The position numbers and the translations under genes were made by a program. From Robinsoniella peoriensis (GTDB lineage Bacteria; Bacillota; Clostridia; Lachnospirales; Lachnospiraceae), in NCBI RefSeq assembly GCF_042680125.1, contig NZ_JBHTNY010000053.1: a stretch of 49,652 bases of DNA, one strand, 5' to 3'. The notes below the pieces were generated by a model that saw only the letters and a program-made list of their open reading frames with translations, was not told the DNA's origin and searched no databases. Below are positions 8,724 through 16,355 of the stretch, one piece after another. Numbering within the stretch: the first letter of the stretch is position 1; the number at the start of each line of letters is the position of its first letter.

Positions 8724-9299
8724 TTACGAATATATTCCATACATAAACTGATGCACCAGGCTTCGCTTGGTGTCGTCACTAACAATGATTTCCATTTCTG
8801 TCTGATCACATACCACTAAAATATAATGGCTTAATATTCCAATAAATCCAATGGCAAACTGCCGTTGGCGCCCCCTCATATTTCCCAGCTGCCCTTCCGC
8901 CTGCTCAAACACATCCACGATGATGTGGTAAAACTCACTCAGCAGCGGCTGAACCGCGCGATAAGCGTCGTTGTCCTTTGCAGAATAAAACAGCGCCATC
9001 ATCAGCATATAGGTCTTCTTATGAGATATTGCATAATCAATAAATGCAGAAGCCAGATGATAAAGGGTCATGGGAAGATCACCTTTATATACAGCCGCCT
9101 TCACCAGACGTGCCCGGAATTCCTCAAACTGTGTATTCAGCAAGTTTTCCAGGAGCCCGTATTTACTTCCAAAATAATAATATAACGTAGGTTTCGTAAT
9201 TCCTGCCTTTTCTACAATCTCCTGTATTCCCACCGCATCATAGCCCTTGTGGTAAAACAACTCCAATGCAGCTTCCATAATCAACTGTTTATTATCCAT
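8724..9299 (-). CDS. TetR/AcrR-family regulator
   Basis: TetR-family repressor (191 aa). The HTH is in the first ~50 residues (IMEAALELFYHKGYDAVGIQ, then the recognition helix TKPTLYYYFGSK); the rest is the helical ligand domain. The longest frame extends 53 codons upstream, but the ATG at 9299 has AGGAG at correct spacing and matches the family start. It leads an operon with a GH13 enzyme and GlgB. Its promoter has a palindrome placed inside the -35/-10 spacer, so autorepression, and with it control of alpha-glucan metabolism, is likely. The ligand is unknown; TetR control of glycogen branching is uncommon. Confidence 0.9.
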   Translation of the reverse strand: MDNKQLIMEAALELFYHKGYDAVGIQEIVEKAGITKPTLYYYFGSKYGLLENLLNTQFEEFRARLVKAAVYKGDLPMTLYHLASAFIDYAISHKKTYMLMMALFYSAKDNDAYRAVQPLLSEFYHIIVDVFEQAEGQLGNMRGRQRQFAIGFIGILSHYILVVCDQTEMEIIVSDDTKRSLVHQFMYGIYS

Positions 9300-9320
9300 T
9301 GCAATTCTCCTTATGTTATT

Positions 9321-9349
9321 ATTATACCGTTCGGTATATAAAATGTCAA
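9321..9349 (-). promoter_or_regulatory. Consensus promoter with embedded TetR operator
   Basis: Minus strand: -35 TTGACA (9344-9349), 17-bp spacer, -10 TATAAT (9321-9326), both perfect consensus. The imperfect palindrome TATACCGTTCGGTATA (9323-9338) fills the spacer and touches the -10 box, so repressor and polymerase would exclude each other. Confidence 0.85.
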
Positions 9350-9350
9350 C

Positions 9351-9379
9351 AAAAAGGAGCTTCTCTTCAGAAACTCCTT
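9351..9379 (-). terminator. Intrinsic terminator of the AAA/TPR gene
   Basis: Stem 9354-9364 with 9369-9379 (AAGGAG-TTCT arms, one mismatch), followed on the minus strand by a T-tract. It lies 33 bp after the 9412 stop and directly upstream of the TetR promoter. Confidence 0.65.
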
Positions 9380-9411
9380 CCCGCAGGTAATTCATCTGTT
9401 TACTTTTAAAT

Positions 9412-12108
9412 TTATCTAAAATCTTTCTCACAAAGCAATACTCTGTCTTCCTCGTCAAACCGTTTGCCTGACAGGCTTGAGAATAATTTTCTCATACCAA
9501 TACGGTCAACTCGTTTAATCGCCTTGTCTACAATATCCTTGACATCCGCTACCGTGACCGCATGATCCGGTGACTGAATTTCCCCGATCCGGTCATAGAG
9601 AAGTCCCACAGCAGGTTCTTCAATATGATAATCCTTGTCATTGGCATAAGTCTTTCCAAAATATACCAGCTCGTCGTTGGTAAATATCGGTATCGTGATA
9701 TTTACATTAAACTTACAAGCCAGATCCGGATAACGTGCAAGCAGGTCTCTCACATAGCTCTTCTCGTCTTCCAGAATAACTAAGAGGCCGTCTGTCTTAA
9801 ATTCCATAGCCTTAGCAAGCATCTCAACTGCATTTTCATCCAGGTCCCCGGCTTCCTCAATAATCAGCGTGCCGCCTGCAATCTTCGCTATAGTAGCCGG
9901 TATATCCTTTTTATTAAAATCTTCCGCATAGATCTTAGCCACCTTCGCTGAGCTCTGGTGTTTCTCCTGGCTGATTACCTTCGCAAGGTTAATGCCAAGA
10001 GTCGTTCTCCCGCTTCCTGCATCTCCTGTTATCACCACATTTCCGACCTTTGAATTACCGGATCCGAAATTACCTTCTCTGATTTTGGAGATAGCATGGG
10101 CAAGCTGAGCATCCAGCCCTTTTATCCATGCAAAGAATCCTAGCGTCGTCTTTTGTGACTGTGTAAGCGTCATAGGTACATGGGCATTCAGTTCCGGTGC
10201 GGGATGATACATCGGATCTGATGCAACTCTATGTACGCTTTCTTCCACATCAGATAACATCTGATCTTTCTTCGTCATATCGGAATGAAGATGAGCCGTA
10301 TTTGCCGCCGCCTCAATGGCTGCTGACAGATCAATCGTAGCACCGGGATCATCTGTTTCCGGCATTTCTATCTCATCCGGCATTTGAATTTCATCCGGCA
10401 TCTGTATCTCTTCCGGTATTTGAATTTCATCCGGCATCTGTATCTCTTCCGGCATCTCTACTTCCGGCATCTCTACTTCCGGCAAAACAGGCTCTTGCGC
10501 TTCTGCTGCTTCTATATCCTGATATTCAATGCCTTCGTCCGCATCTTCATCATATTCATATTCGACTACATCTTCCGGTTCTTCCTCATATTCGTATTCA
10601 GCGTCTGCTTCCGCTTCCTCTTCATACTCATATTCTTCTGCATCTTCATCCAGCTCCTCAGAACCTTCTTCTTCCGGATCATATTCCAAATCTGCATCAT
10701 ATTCCGGCAGTTCTTCATCTAACGGTTCTTCATCTAACGGTTCTTCGTCTGCATCCATATCCTCTGCATCCAGTTCACCGTCAAAATCCTCTTCATCTTC
10801 CATGCCGTCATCCAGATCTTCTTCGTCATCTAATTCTTCTGCTGAATCTTCTTCCGGTTCTTCATCAAAATATTCTTCCGAATCAATATCATCCAAATCC
10901 TCCGTATCTTCTTCATCATATGCCTCTTCGTCCCCGGCATCTTCCTCATCCGATACTTCTTCGTCTTCTACACCACTCATAGAAGTAAGTACATCATCGA
11001 TAGAAATTCCTCTGAATTCCTGATCCTCCGAATAAACAGCTTCCTGTGCCTCCGCTTCCATTTCGGAAACTTCTTCATCAGCGGTATCTCCTATAACGGT
11101 AGCAGGATTCACTTCGTCTTCCTCTTTAGGCTTCTTAATTCCTGATAAAATTTCACGCATATTTTTAGCCAGCTCCATTTGCAAATCTGCTGTATTATAT
11201 GCCGGAAGTACCTGAATTGACTCTGGTTTTCCTTTATTTTCTTCCTGAAGTGTCTCTTTCACAGGTGTATACTGACGAATCATCTCTTCTTCATCCGCAT
11301 AATTATCTTGTCTGCCATAGTTGTCTGACTCTTGCTTATGCATTGCTACAGACGCTGCAATCTCCCGCTCCGTAGCTGCAATTATATTAGCCGCCAACGC
11401 TTCCTCTTGTGTCTCCGGCATCCCTTTCAGAATTTCCTTTTCTAACTTAGGAACTGCTTTTGTCACTGTTTCTTCTTTCGTCTTTATATCAACAATTCCA
11501 CTGGGATTATCATAGATTGTCTGCTGTTCCGGAGTCAGCGGAACATAATTTCTCTTAAGCTCTAATGCCTTTACCACATATTTACCATTGTGGAACCAAA
11601 GCGTAATATCATCACACTCTTCAATACATTTTTCAACAAATCCAGCCTTGTGGTACAACTTTGCAAGTTCATATGCCCACTGTTCCGTGTATTCCTTATG
11701 CTTATATTCTTCCAGGATCTCAATCTGTTCCTCCAGAGACGATCCTCTGCCCTTATATAATTTATATTTCAGAACATATTTACTGTTATCATTTGGTGCT
11801 GCATTCACGAATTCGGTATAGAATTCAACAGCTTCGTCAAACTCCCGCATTTTAATTGCAACTTCTGTTAAACGGTAAAGTATACTTCTGACCATTGGAG
11901 AACGGCGGTATGCACGCAGTAAGATCTGCTTGCTGTCTTCCAATTGTCCATTTGCTTCATATATTTCGCTAATCATGCATAAGGTACGTACATTTCTGAC
12001 ACGTTTCCACTCAATTGAGTCTGCTATTTTAGCTGCTTCATCATATTCTTCCTGTTCAGCCAGTCTGGTTATTTCTTCCAGCTTCGCATTATATTCAAAT
12101 TTATCCAA
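9412..12108 (-). CDS. TPR / acidic-repeat / AAA-like ATPase protein
   Basis: Large cytoplasmic protein (~898 aa) of unknown role. Residues ~1-130 look like TPR helices. Residues ~370-570 are extremely acidic and low-complexity. A six-residue MPDEIQ-type repeat follows (~575-615). The C-terminus (~690-830) is an AAA-like domain with P-loop GDAGSGRTT, where the usual Walker A Lys is Arg, and a Walker B-like LIIEEAGDL with Glu in place of Asp. Both changes are unusual and suggest weak or absent ATP hydrolysis. Start: GTG at 12117 overlaps the AGAGGTG ribosome site, while TTG at 12108 is 6 nt from it, so I prefer 12108. It has its own promoter and terminator. Confidence 0.8.
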   Translation of the reverse strand: MDKFEYNAKLEEITRLAEQEEYDEAAKIADSIEWKRVRNVRTLCMISEIYEANGQLEDSKQILLRAYRRSPMVRSILYRLTEVAIKMREFDEAVEFYTEFVNAAPNDNSKYVLKYKLYKGRGSSLEEQIEILEEYKHKEYTEQWAYELAKLYHKAGFVEKCIEECDDITLWFHNGKYVVKALELKRNYVPLTPEQQTIYDNPSGIVDIKTKEETVTKAVPKLEKEILKGMPETQEEALAANIIAATEREIAASVAMHKQESDNYGRQDNYADEEEMIRQYTPVKETLQEENKGKPESIQVLPAYNTADLQMELAKNMREILSGIKKPKEEDEVNPATVIGDTADEEVSEMEAEAQEAVYSEDQEFRGISIDDVLTSMSGVEDEEVSDEEDAGDEEAYDEEDTEDLDDIDSEEYFDEEPEEDSAEELDDEEDLDDGMEDEEDFDGELDAEDMDADEEPLDEEPLDEELPEYDADLEYDPEEEGSEELDEDAEEYEYEEEAEADAEYEYEEEPEDVVEYEYDEDADEGIEYQDIEAAEAQEPVLPEVEMPEVEMPEEIQMPDEIQIPEEIQMPDEIQMPDEIEMPETDDPGATIDLSAAIEAAANTAHLHSDMTKKDQMLSDVEESVHRVASDPMYHPAPELNAHVPMTLTQSQKTTLGFFAWIKGLDAQLAHAISKIREGNFGSGNSKVGNVVITGDAGSGRTTLGINLAKVISQEKHQSSAKVAKIYAEDFNKKDIPATIAKIAGGTLIIEEAGDLDENAVEMLAKAMEFKTDGLLVILEDEKSYVRDLLARYPDLACKFNVNITIPIFTNDELVYFGKTYANDKDYHIEEPAVGLLYDRIGEIQSPDHAVTVADVKDIVDKAIKRVDRIGMRKLFSSLSGKRFDEEDRVLLCEKDFR
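10364..10485. repeat. In-frame 18-bp repeats encoding (M/I)P(D/E)EI(Q/E)
   Basis: About five 18-bp units, plus two shorter MPEVE units, within the TPR/AAA gene. They encode alternating Pro and acidic residues, an extended linker between the acidic region and the AAA-like domain. Copy number may vary between strains. Confidence 0.75.
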
Positions 12109-12159
12109 ATTTTTCACCTCTTAGTTTGGGTCTGCATAGTATTCTACATAATTGCCTTA

Positions 12160-12188
12160 AGTGTACCATACCTGATTTTCGTTGTCAA
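12160..12188 (-). promoter_or_regulatory. Sigma-A promoter of the TPR/AAA gene
   Basis: Minus strand: -35 TTGACA (12183-12188), 17-bp spacer, -10 TACACT (12160-12165). It lies between the upstream terminator (12218-12254) and the coding start, so the gene is expressed independently of the orphan transcript. Confidence 0.75.
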
Positions 12189-12217
12189 AACCAAAACCAT
12201 GATTTCATTATATTTTC

Positions 12218-12254
12218 ACAAAAAATAGCCGCTATCATGCGGATAACGGCTATT
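12218..12254 (-). terminator. Intrinsic terminator of the orphan transcript
   Basis: Arms 12224-12236 and 12242-12254 (AATAGCCG-TATC type, one mismatch, loop of 5) are followed on the minus strand by six T residues. Confidence 0.85.
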
Positions 12255-12721
12255 GGTAACTTTTATCATTATTTAATTGTAATTTATATTTTATGTAATC
12301 GGAGGTTCATCTTCTTATTTCCTGCATCTCTATTTGAGATATATTTAAAAAAATATTAAATATATGAAATTATTCACTCAAAGCTTTCGACTATATCTTT
12401 CGCAAATATTGATCTCCTATATGTTCGCTTATACAAGTTCTCTAAATATATGAATACCCTTATTATGAATCGATTGATTTATCAGAATAGACATTCTTAT
12501 AAATAATATCTTATTTATAATCTAAAGTATTGATATATCTTCGTTGATTATATAAACTACTGATATTTTTTAATAACTGTTTCTTCACACAGTTGTTAAA
12601 AACCTTTGAACTACTATGTGGTAAATCCTTCAATATGGTGACAATTTATATTCTTTATCCATAAATTCCAACTTCTAATCTCTCCGATTATCTGACGTCT
12701 ACCCGATTCCTTTGGATCCTT

Positions 12722-12805
12722 TTATATGTGATAAAGGTCTTTCTCGCAGGAAACAACTGTCATACCACAACCATATTGAACTGACACTATAGAAACTGTG
12801 TCCAC
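12722..12805 (-). CDS. Possible 27-aa peptide inside the orphan transcript
   Basis: A GTG codon at 12805 is preceded by AGAGGAGG with 9-nt spacing, an excellent ribosome site, and opens 27 codons (MDTVSIVSVQYGCGMTVVSC then EKDLYHI). Two Cys and a hydrophobic middle are seen; no family is recognised. The start region also forms small hairpins, so the AGGAGG could instead be part of an RNA fold. Confidence 0.25.
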   Translation of the reverse strand: MDTVSIVSVQYGCGMTVVSCEKDLYHI

Positions 12806-12943
12806 TGGACTCGACCTCCTCTTCCTTAACATTTCAACAAGTTTTAATATTTAAAACAACTACATGCCTTATTCAAATAATCGTTCCAGGATTTCTCGTC
12901 TCCTTTGGATTTATCTATAAGTACATGTTTTGTTGATGAGGTT

Positions 12944-12972
12944 ATAATACCACACGAGACTTTATTTGTCAA
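12944..12972 (-). promoter_or_regulatory. Sigma-A promoter of the orphan transcript
   Basis: Minus strand: -35 TTGACA (12967-12972), 17-bp spacer, -10 TATTAT (12944-12949). It points away from the AraC-type gene into the non-coding stretch, with predicted start near 12937. Confidence 0.8.
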
Positions 12973-13076
12973 CACTATTTCCATAATTAATTCCAATAAA
13001 TTTTTAATATGGTATTTATACTTGTTGACACTGTTAATTTTGTATATTATATATAATTTTCTGTTAATTTTAAAAG

Positions 13077-14294
13077 TCAGTTTTTTTGTATAGATTTTCG
13101 GTATCCGCTGGGGGTGTATCCTACCTGTTTCTTAAAAAGCTTGGAAAAATAATTAACATCTGAGATTCCTACGTAGTATGCGATATCCTGCACCTGCATG
13201 TCTCCGGTATTTAACAGCTTTAATGCGGCATCTATGCGCTGTTTGTTTACATAATCTGTAAGGGTTCCTCCCGTTTCTTTTTTGAACAGGGAGGATAGGT
13301 AACTGGGATTGACATTAAACAGCGCTGCAATGTCTTTTAATCCAAGAGGGCTGCTCAGATTCAGATTAATATAATCAATTGCCTTTCTGATAATCGGGCT
13401 ATGGTTTCTCAGGGACTGATTTCTGACCAGAATGCAGTATTTTCTGATCATCTCCAGATTTATATTTTCAATCTGCTTCGTTGAAATAGCTGATTCTATC
13501 TTCAGCGCATACCGGTGCGAGATTTCATCCAGATATACGGGATGGACGTAACTCGTCTCTGATGCTTTCCTCAAGAGGGTATTTAAAACGAAGGAGAGAT
13601 TTTTTCTGTCTCTGAGCGGATCTTTGTTGCGCTGGGCTATCCGGTAACTGGAAAAATTATGGTAGGCAATTACCGCCTCCTCCTGATTTCCCTTTTTTAC
13701 CGCCTTTAAAAATTCATTTTCCTTATCATATCTCTCTTTTATTACATGGATGGAAAAATACATATCCGGTCCGGGAACAAAGGAATCCATGTTTTGACGC
13801 TTCTCCTGGTCTTCCAGAAATTCTATGCGGCAATCCTCTTCCTCCTGGTACAGAAAAGATGCCAGAATATGTAAGGCGGAAATTACCTTAGCATGATCTG
13901 CAATCTGAAGGACATTATAAAAGTTTTTAAGCGCTGTCATGGTACTTCCGGTCAATTGGTTCTGGGCAATAACTTTTGTATAAAACCCTTCATCCGGATT
14001 CTCGGTGAGATATGGCCCAATGATTATATAGGGATAGTCTGCCCCCTCAGGCAGCTTCATAAATATATAGTAAAGCGAAAAGTTATCCGACAGACAATAG
14101 AATACTTTTTCTTCCATATAAACGGTATATCTCCCGAAATAGGCTTCGTAGTCAAAATCCGGATCCAGCATTTTACGAAGAGAGAGATCAATGCTTTCCC
14201 AGCCCTGCTCTGCGGGATCAAACAGCTGCGCCGGAACCCCTGCCGCTGCGCGTATCATATTTTTTGTAAACTGCAGTACATCTTTTATGTTCAT
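13077..14294 (-). CDS. AraC-family transcriptional regulator
   Basis: AraC/XylS regulator (405 aa). The C-terminal ~100 residues carry the double HTH (IAALFNVNPSYLSSLFKKE and IAYYVGISDVNYFSKLFKKQ, then GYTPSGYR). The N-terminal ~280 residues form a sensing region without membrane segments; I do not recognise its fold. Start ATG has AAGGAG nine bases upstream. Divergent from the beta-glucuronidase operon across a 200-bp gap, it is the probable activator of that operon, sensing a glucuronide or downstream sugar. No terminator is evident at its 3' end before the orphan-RNA promoter. Confidence 0.92.
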   Translation of the reverse strand: MNIKDVLQFTKNMIRAAAGVPAQLFDPAEQGWESIDLSLRKMLDPDFDYEAYFGRYTVYMEEKVFYCLSDNFSLYYIFMKLPEGADYPYIIIGPYLTENPDEGFYTKVIAQNQLTGSTMTALKNFYNVLQIADHAKVISALHILASFLYQEEEDCRIEFLEDQEKRQNMDSFVPGPDMYFSIHVIKERYDKENEFLKAVKKGNQEEAVIAYHNFSSYRIAQRNKDPLRDRKNLSFVLNTLLRKASETSYVHPVYLDEISHRYALKIESAISTKQIENINLEMIRKYCILVRNQSLRNHSPIIRKAIDYINLNLSSPLGLKDIAALFNVNPSYLSSLFKKETGGTLTDYVNKQRIDAALKLLNTGDMQVQDIAYYVGISDVNYFSKLFKKQVGYTPSGYRKSIQKN

Positions 14295-14378
14295 AAGATT
14301 CTCCTTTTTTATAGGGTAAATTCCCGGCAGCCTTTAACCGCTTGTCCCAATATAAGTATCAAATTTATATTTAAACTT

Positions 14379-14448
14379 ATTTTACCTAAAAATTTTACGG
14401 ATTTCAATAAAAATTATCCTTAGGTAATTTCTGAATTTATGGTAATTT
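14379..14448. promoter_or_regulatory. Divergent control region, AraC type / uid operon
   Basis: A minus-strand promoter for the AraC-type gene reads TTGAAA (14402-14407), 17-bp spacer, TAAAAT (14379-14384). Two direct repeats GGTAATTT (14423-14430, 14441-14448) lie 18 bp apart upstream of the beta-glucuronidase start, a spacing typical of AraC-family sites; an inverted TTACC lies near 14383. No good -35 box exists for the glucuronidase side, which fits activator-dependent transcription. Confidence 0.45.
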
Positions 14449-14494
14449 ATATGCAAGAACCAGAGCACATTTGCACATGAAGGAGGAAATATAT

Positions 14495-16321
14495 ATGAAT
14501 TCTATGTTATATCCAAAAACAAGCAGAACGCGCAGGATCGTCGATATGAACGGCCTTTGGAAGTTTTGTTTTGATCCTGAATCGGAAGGACTGAAAAACA
14601 ACTGGAAAAATGGGCTTGATCCCAAACGCACCATGGAGATGCCTGTACCCGCAAGTTTTAATGATTTTTTTACAGACAAAGATTCCAGAGAATATACGGG
14701 TGACTTTTGGTATGAAACTTCGGTATTTGTTCCCGGAGAGTGGGAGGGGAAAAATATCGGCCTCCGTTTTGACTGTGCAACCCATCGTGCGGTTGTTTTT
14801 GTAAACGGTGAAAAAATCGCAACTCATGAAGGTGGCTTTCTTCCCTTTACCGCCAGAATAAATAAAGTTGTTAAGTGGAACGAACCCAACCGGGTTGTTG
14901 TCTGCCTCAACAACGAGTTAAGCTATACAACTCTGCCTGCAGGATCGACAAAGGTTTTCTCAGATGGAACAAAAATGTCGAAGCCTTTTTTTGACTTCTA
15001 TAACTATGCAGGACTTCAAAGACCAGTACGTCTGGTGGTAACACCCAAAGATGAAATCGTTGATTTTTCTGTAAAACACAGCCTGGAAGGTTCTGACTCC
15101 ATAACGGAATATAAGGTGACCGCAGACTCTGACAAAGAGATACTGATTCAGGTATATGACGAAAACCGGAAACTGGTTGCAACTGCATCCGGGGATAAAG
15201 GTGTCATTCGAATATCCAATGTACGGCTCTGGGAAGTCAGAGATGCTTATCTGTATACTTTCCGTATCTTATTAATGGATCAGGAGATGATTGCCGATGA
15301 GTATGAAGAGGAAATCGGTATTCGTACGATAGAGGTGAAGGACACTGATATTCTGATCAACAACAAACCTGTTTACTTAAAGGGATTTGGGAAACACGAA
15401 GACAGTGAAATCAATGGCAGGGGATTCAATCTCGCTGTAGTCAAAAGAGATTTTGAGCTGATGAAGTGGATTGGCGCCAATTCATTCCGCACCTCGCACT
15501 ACCCCTATGCGGAAGAAATTATTCAGATGGCTGACCGGGAAGGATTTCTGGTTATTGATGAAGTTGCTGCAGTTGGATTCTTTGAAAGCCTGATGAACTT
15601 TATGGAAGCATCCACCGGAAAACAGACAGCGTTTTTTAGCCGGGAAATTGTGCAGACCGAGACAAAAGCAAATCACAAGGCAGCTCTTAGCGAACTTATT
15701 GCCCGTGATAAGAACCATGCCTGTGTAATTGCCTGGAGTCTGATGAATGAGCCGGAGACAACCAGCGAATCTGCCGTTCCTTATTTTAAAGAAATCTTCG
15801 ACTTGGCAAGAGAACTGGATCCACAGAAACGTCCCCGGACTTTTGCAATGGTCATGAACTCTACTCCCAATGCCTGTAAATGCTATTCCTTCCCCGATAT
15901 TCTTTCACTTAACCGCTATTATGGCTGGTACAACCGGGGCGGTTACGAAATGATGGAGGCAAAGGAAGCTTTCATCCGGGAAATGGACCAATGGCAGGAA
16001 CTTGGTTTAAACAAACCCTTCCTCTTTACAGAATTCGGTGCGGATACAATGGCGGGAATCCACAAGCTTCCAAGCGTAATGTGGAGTGAAGAATATCAGG
16101 AAGAATATCTGCGTATGCAGTTTGAAGTCTTTGATTCTTATGATTTTGTAAAGGGCGAGCAGGTCTGGAATTTTGCAGACTTTCAGACTACAGAAGGCAT
16201 TATGAGGGTAAACGGAAACAAAAAAGGTATCTTTACAAGAAACCGGCAGCCAAAAGCTGTTGCGTATGTTTTCAAAAAAAGGTGGGAGAATCTTCCCCTG
16301 AACTATAAAAGTATCTTATAA
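14495..16321 (+). CDS. uidA: Beta-glucuronidase (GH2), Loop 1-type
   Basis: Cytoplasmic GH2 enzyme (608 aa) hydrolysing beta-D-glucuronides. GH2 sugar-binding, Ig-like and barrel domains occur in order. Acid/base is Glu419 (SLMNEPET), nucleophile Glu513 (FTEFGAD), matching E. coli Glu413 and Glu504. The N-K motif that recognises the glucuronate carboxylate is present (Asn575, Lys577 in RVNGNKKGIFTR), which separates it from beta-galactosidases. The insert at about 362-385 is as long as the E. coli Loop 1, the class linked to small-molecule glucuronide processing in the gut. ATG 14495 chosen because AGGAGG lies eight bases upstream. First gene of an operon with symporter, HAD and GH3 genes. 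Confidence 0.95.
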   Translation: MNSMLYPKTSRTRRIVDMNGLWKFCFDPESEGLKNNWKNGLDPKRTMEMPVPASFNDFFTDKDSREYTGDFWYETSVFVPGEWEGKNIGLRFDCATHRAVVFVNGEKIATHEGGFLPFTARINKVVKWNEPNRVVVCLNNELSYTTLPAGSTKVFSDGTKMSKPFFDFYNYAGLQRPVRLVVTPKDEIVDFSVKHSLEGSDSITEYKVTADSDKEILIQVYDENRKLVATASGDKGVIRISNVRLWEVRDAYLYTFRILLMDQEMIADEYEEEIGIRTIEVKDTDILINNKPVYLKGFGKHEDSEINGRGFNLAVVKRDFELMKWIGANSFRTSHYPYAEEIIQMADREGFLVIDEVAAVGFFESLMNFMEASTGKQTAFFSREIVQTETKANHKAALSELIARDKNHACVIAWSLMNEPETTSESAVPYFKEIFDLARELDPQKRPRTFAMVMNSTPNACKCYSFPDILSLNRYYGWYNRGGYEMMEAKEAFIREMDQWQELGLNKPFLFTEFGADTMAGIHKLPSVMWSEEYQEEYLRMQFEVFDSYDFVKGEQVWNFADFQTTEGIMRVNGNKKGIFTRNRQPKAVAYVFKKRWENLPLNYKSIL

Positions 16322-16355
16322 ATTATATAACAGAAAGGAAACAGGGGGTTTTGAT

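Larger units (their letters stand above)
12215..12937 (-). ncRNA. Candidate large structured non-coding RNA (~720 nt)
   Basis: Between a consensus promoter (12944-12972) and a strong terminator (12218-12254) on the minus strand lie ~720 nt with no ORF of normal size. Local helices are visible: 12567-12580 with 12589-12602 (14 bp, one mismatch), an A/U-only hairpin near 12338-12365, and short hairpins GUCC-AGU-GGAC and GACAC...GUGUC around 12785-12812. A strong promoter, strong terminator and no coding resemble the layout of large bacterial RNAs such as OLE, ROOL or GOLLD, but I cannot assign it to any class. A 27-codon ORF inside it (12722-12805) is the main rival explanation. Confidence 0.5.

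Noticed and set aside
9300..9458. 53-codon N-terminal extension of the TetR protein
   Set aside because: It would cross the consensus promoter and operator; the inner ATG has the ribosome site.
10529..11023. 164-codon Ser-rich plus-strand ORF
   Set aside because: It is the antisense shadow of the acidic Glu/Asp codon run in the TPR/AAA gene.
13025..13053. TTGACA...TATATA promoter-like pair on the plus strand
   Set aside because: It would drive only antisense RNA across the AraC-type gene in a very AT-rich stretch, so a chance match is likely.
12905..13093. 62-codon hydrophobic plus-strand ORF
   Set aside because: AT-rich sequence, no ribosome site, and it overlaps the orphan-RNA promoter and the AraC-type stop.
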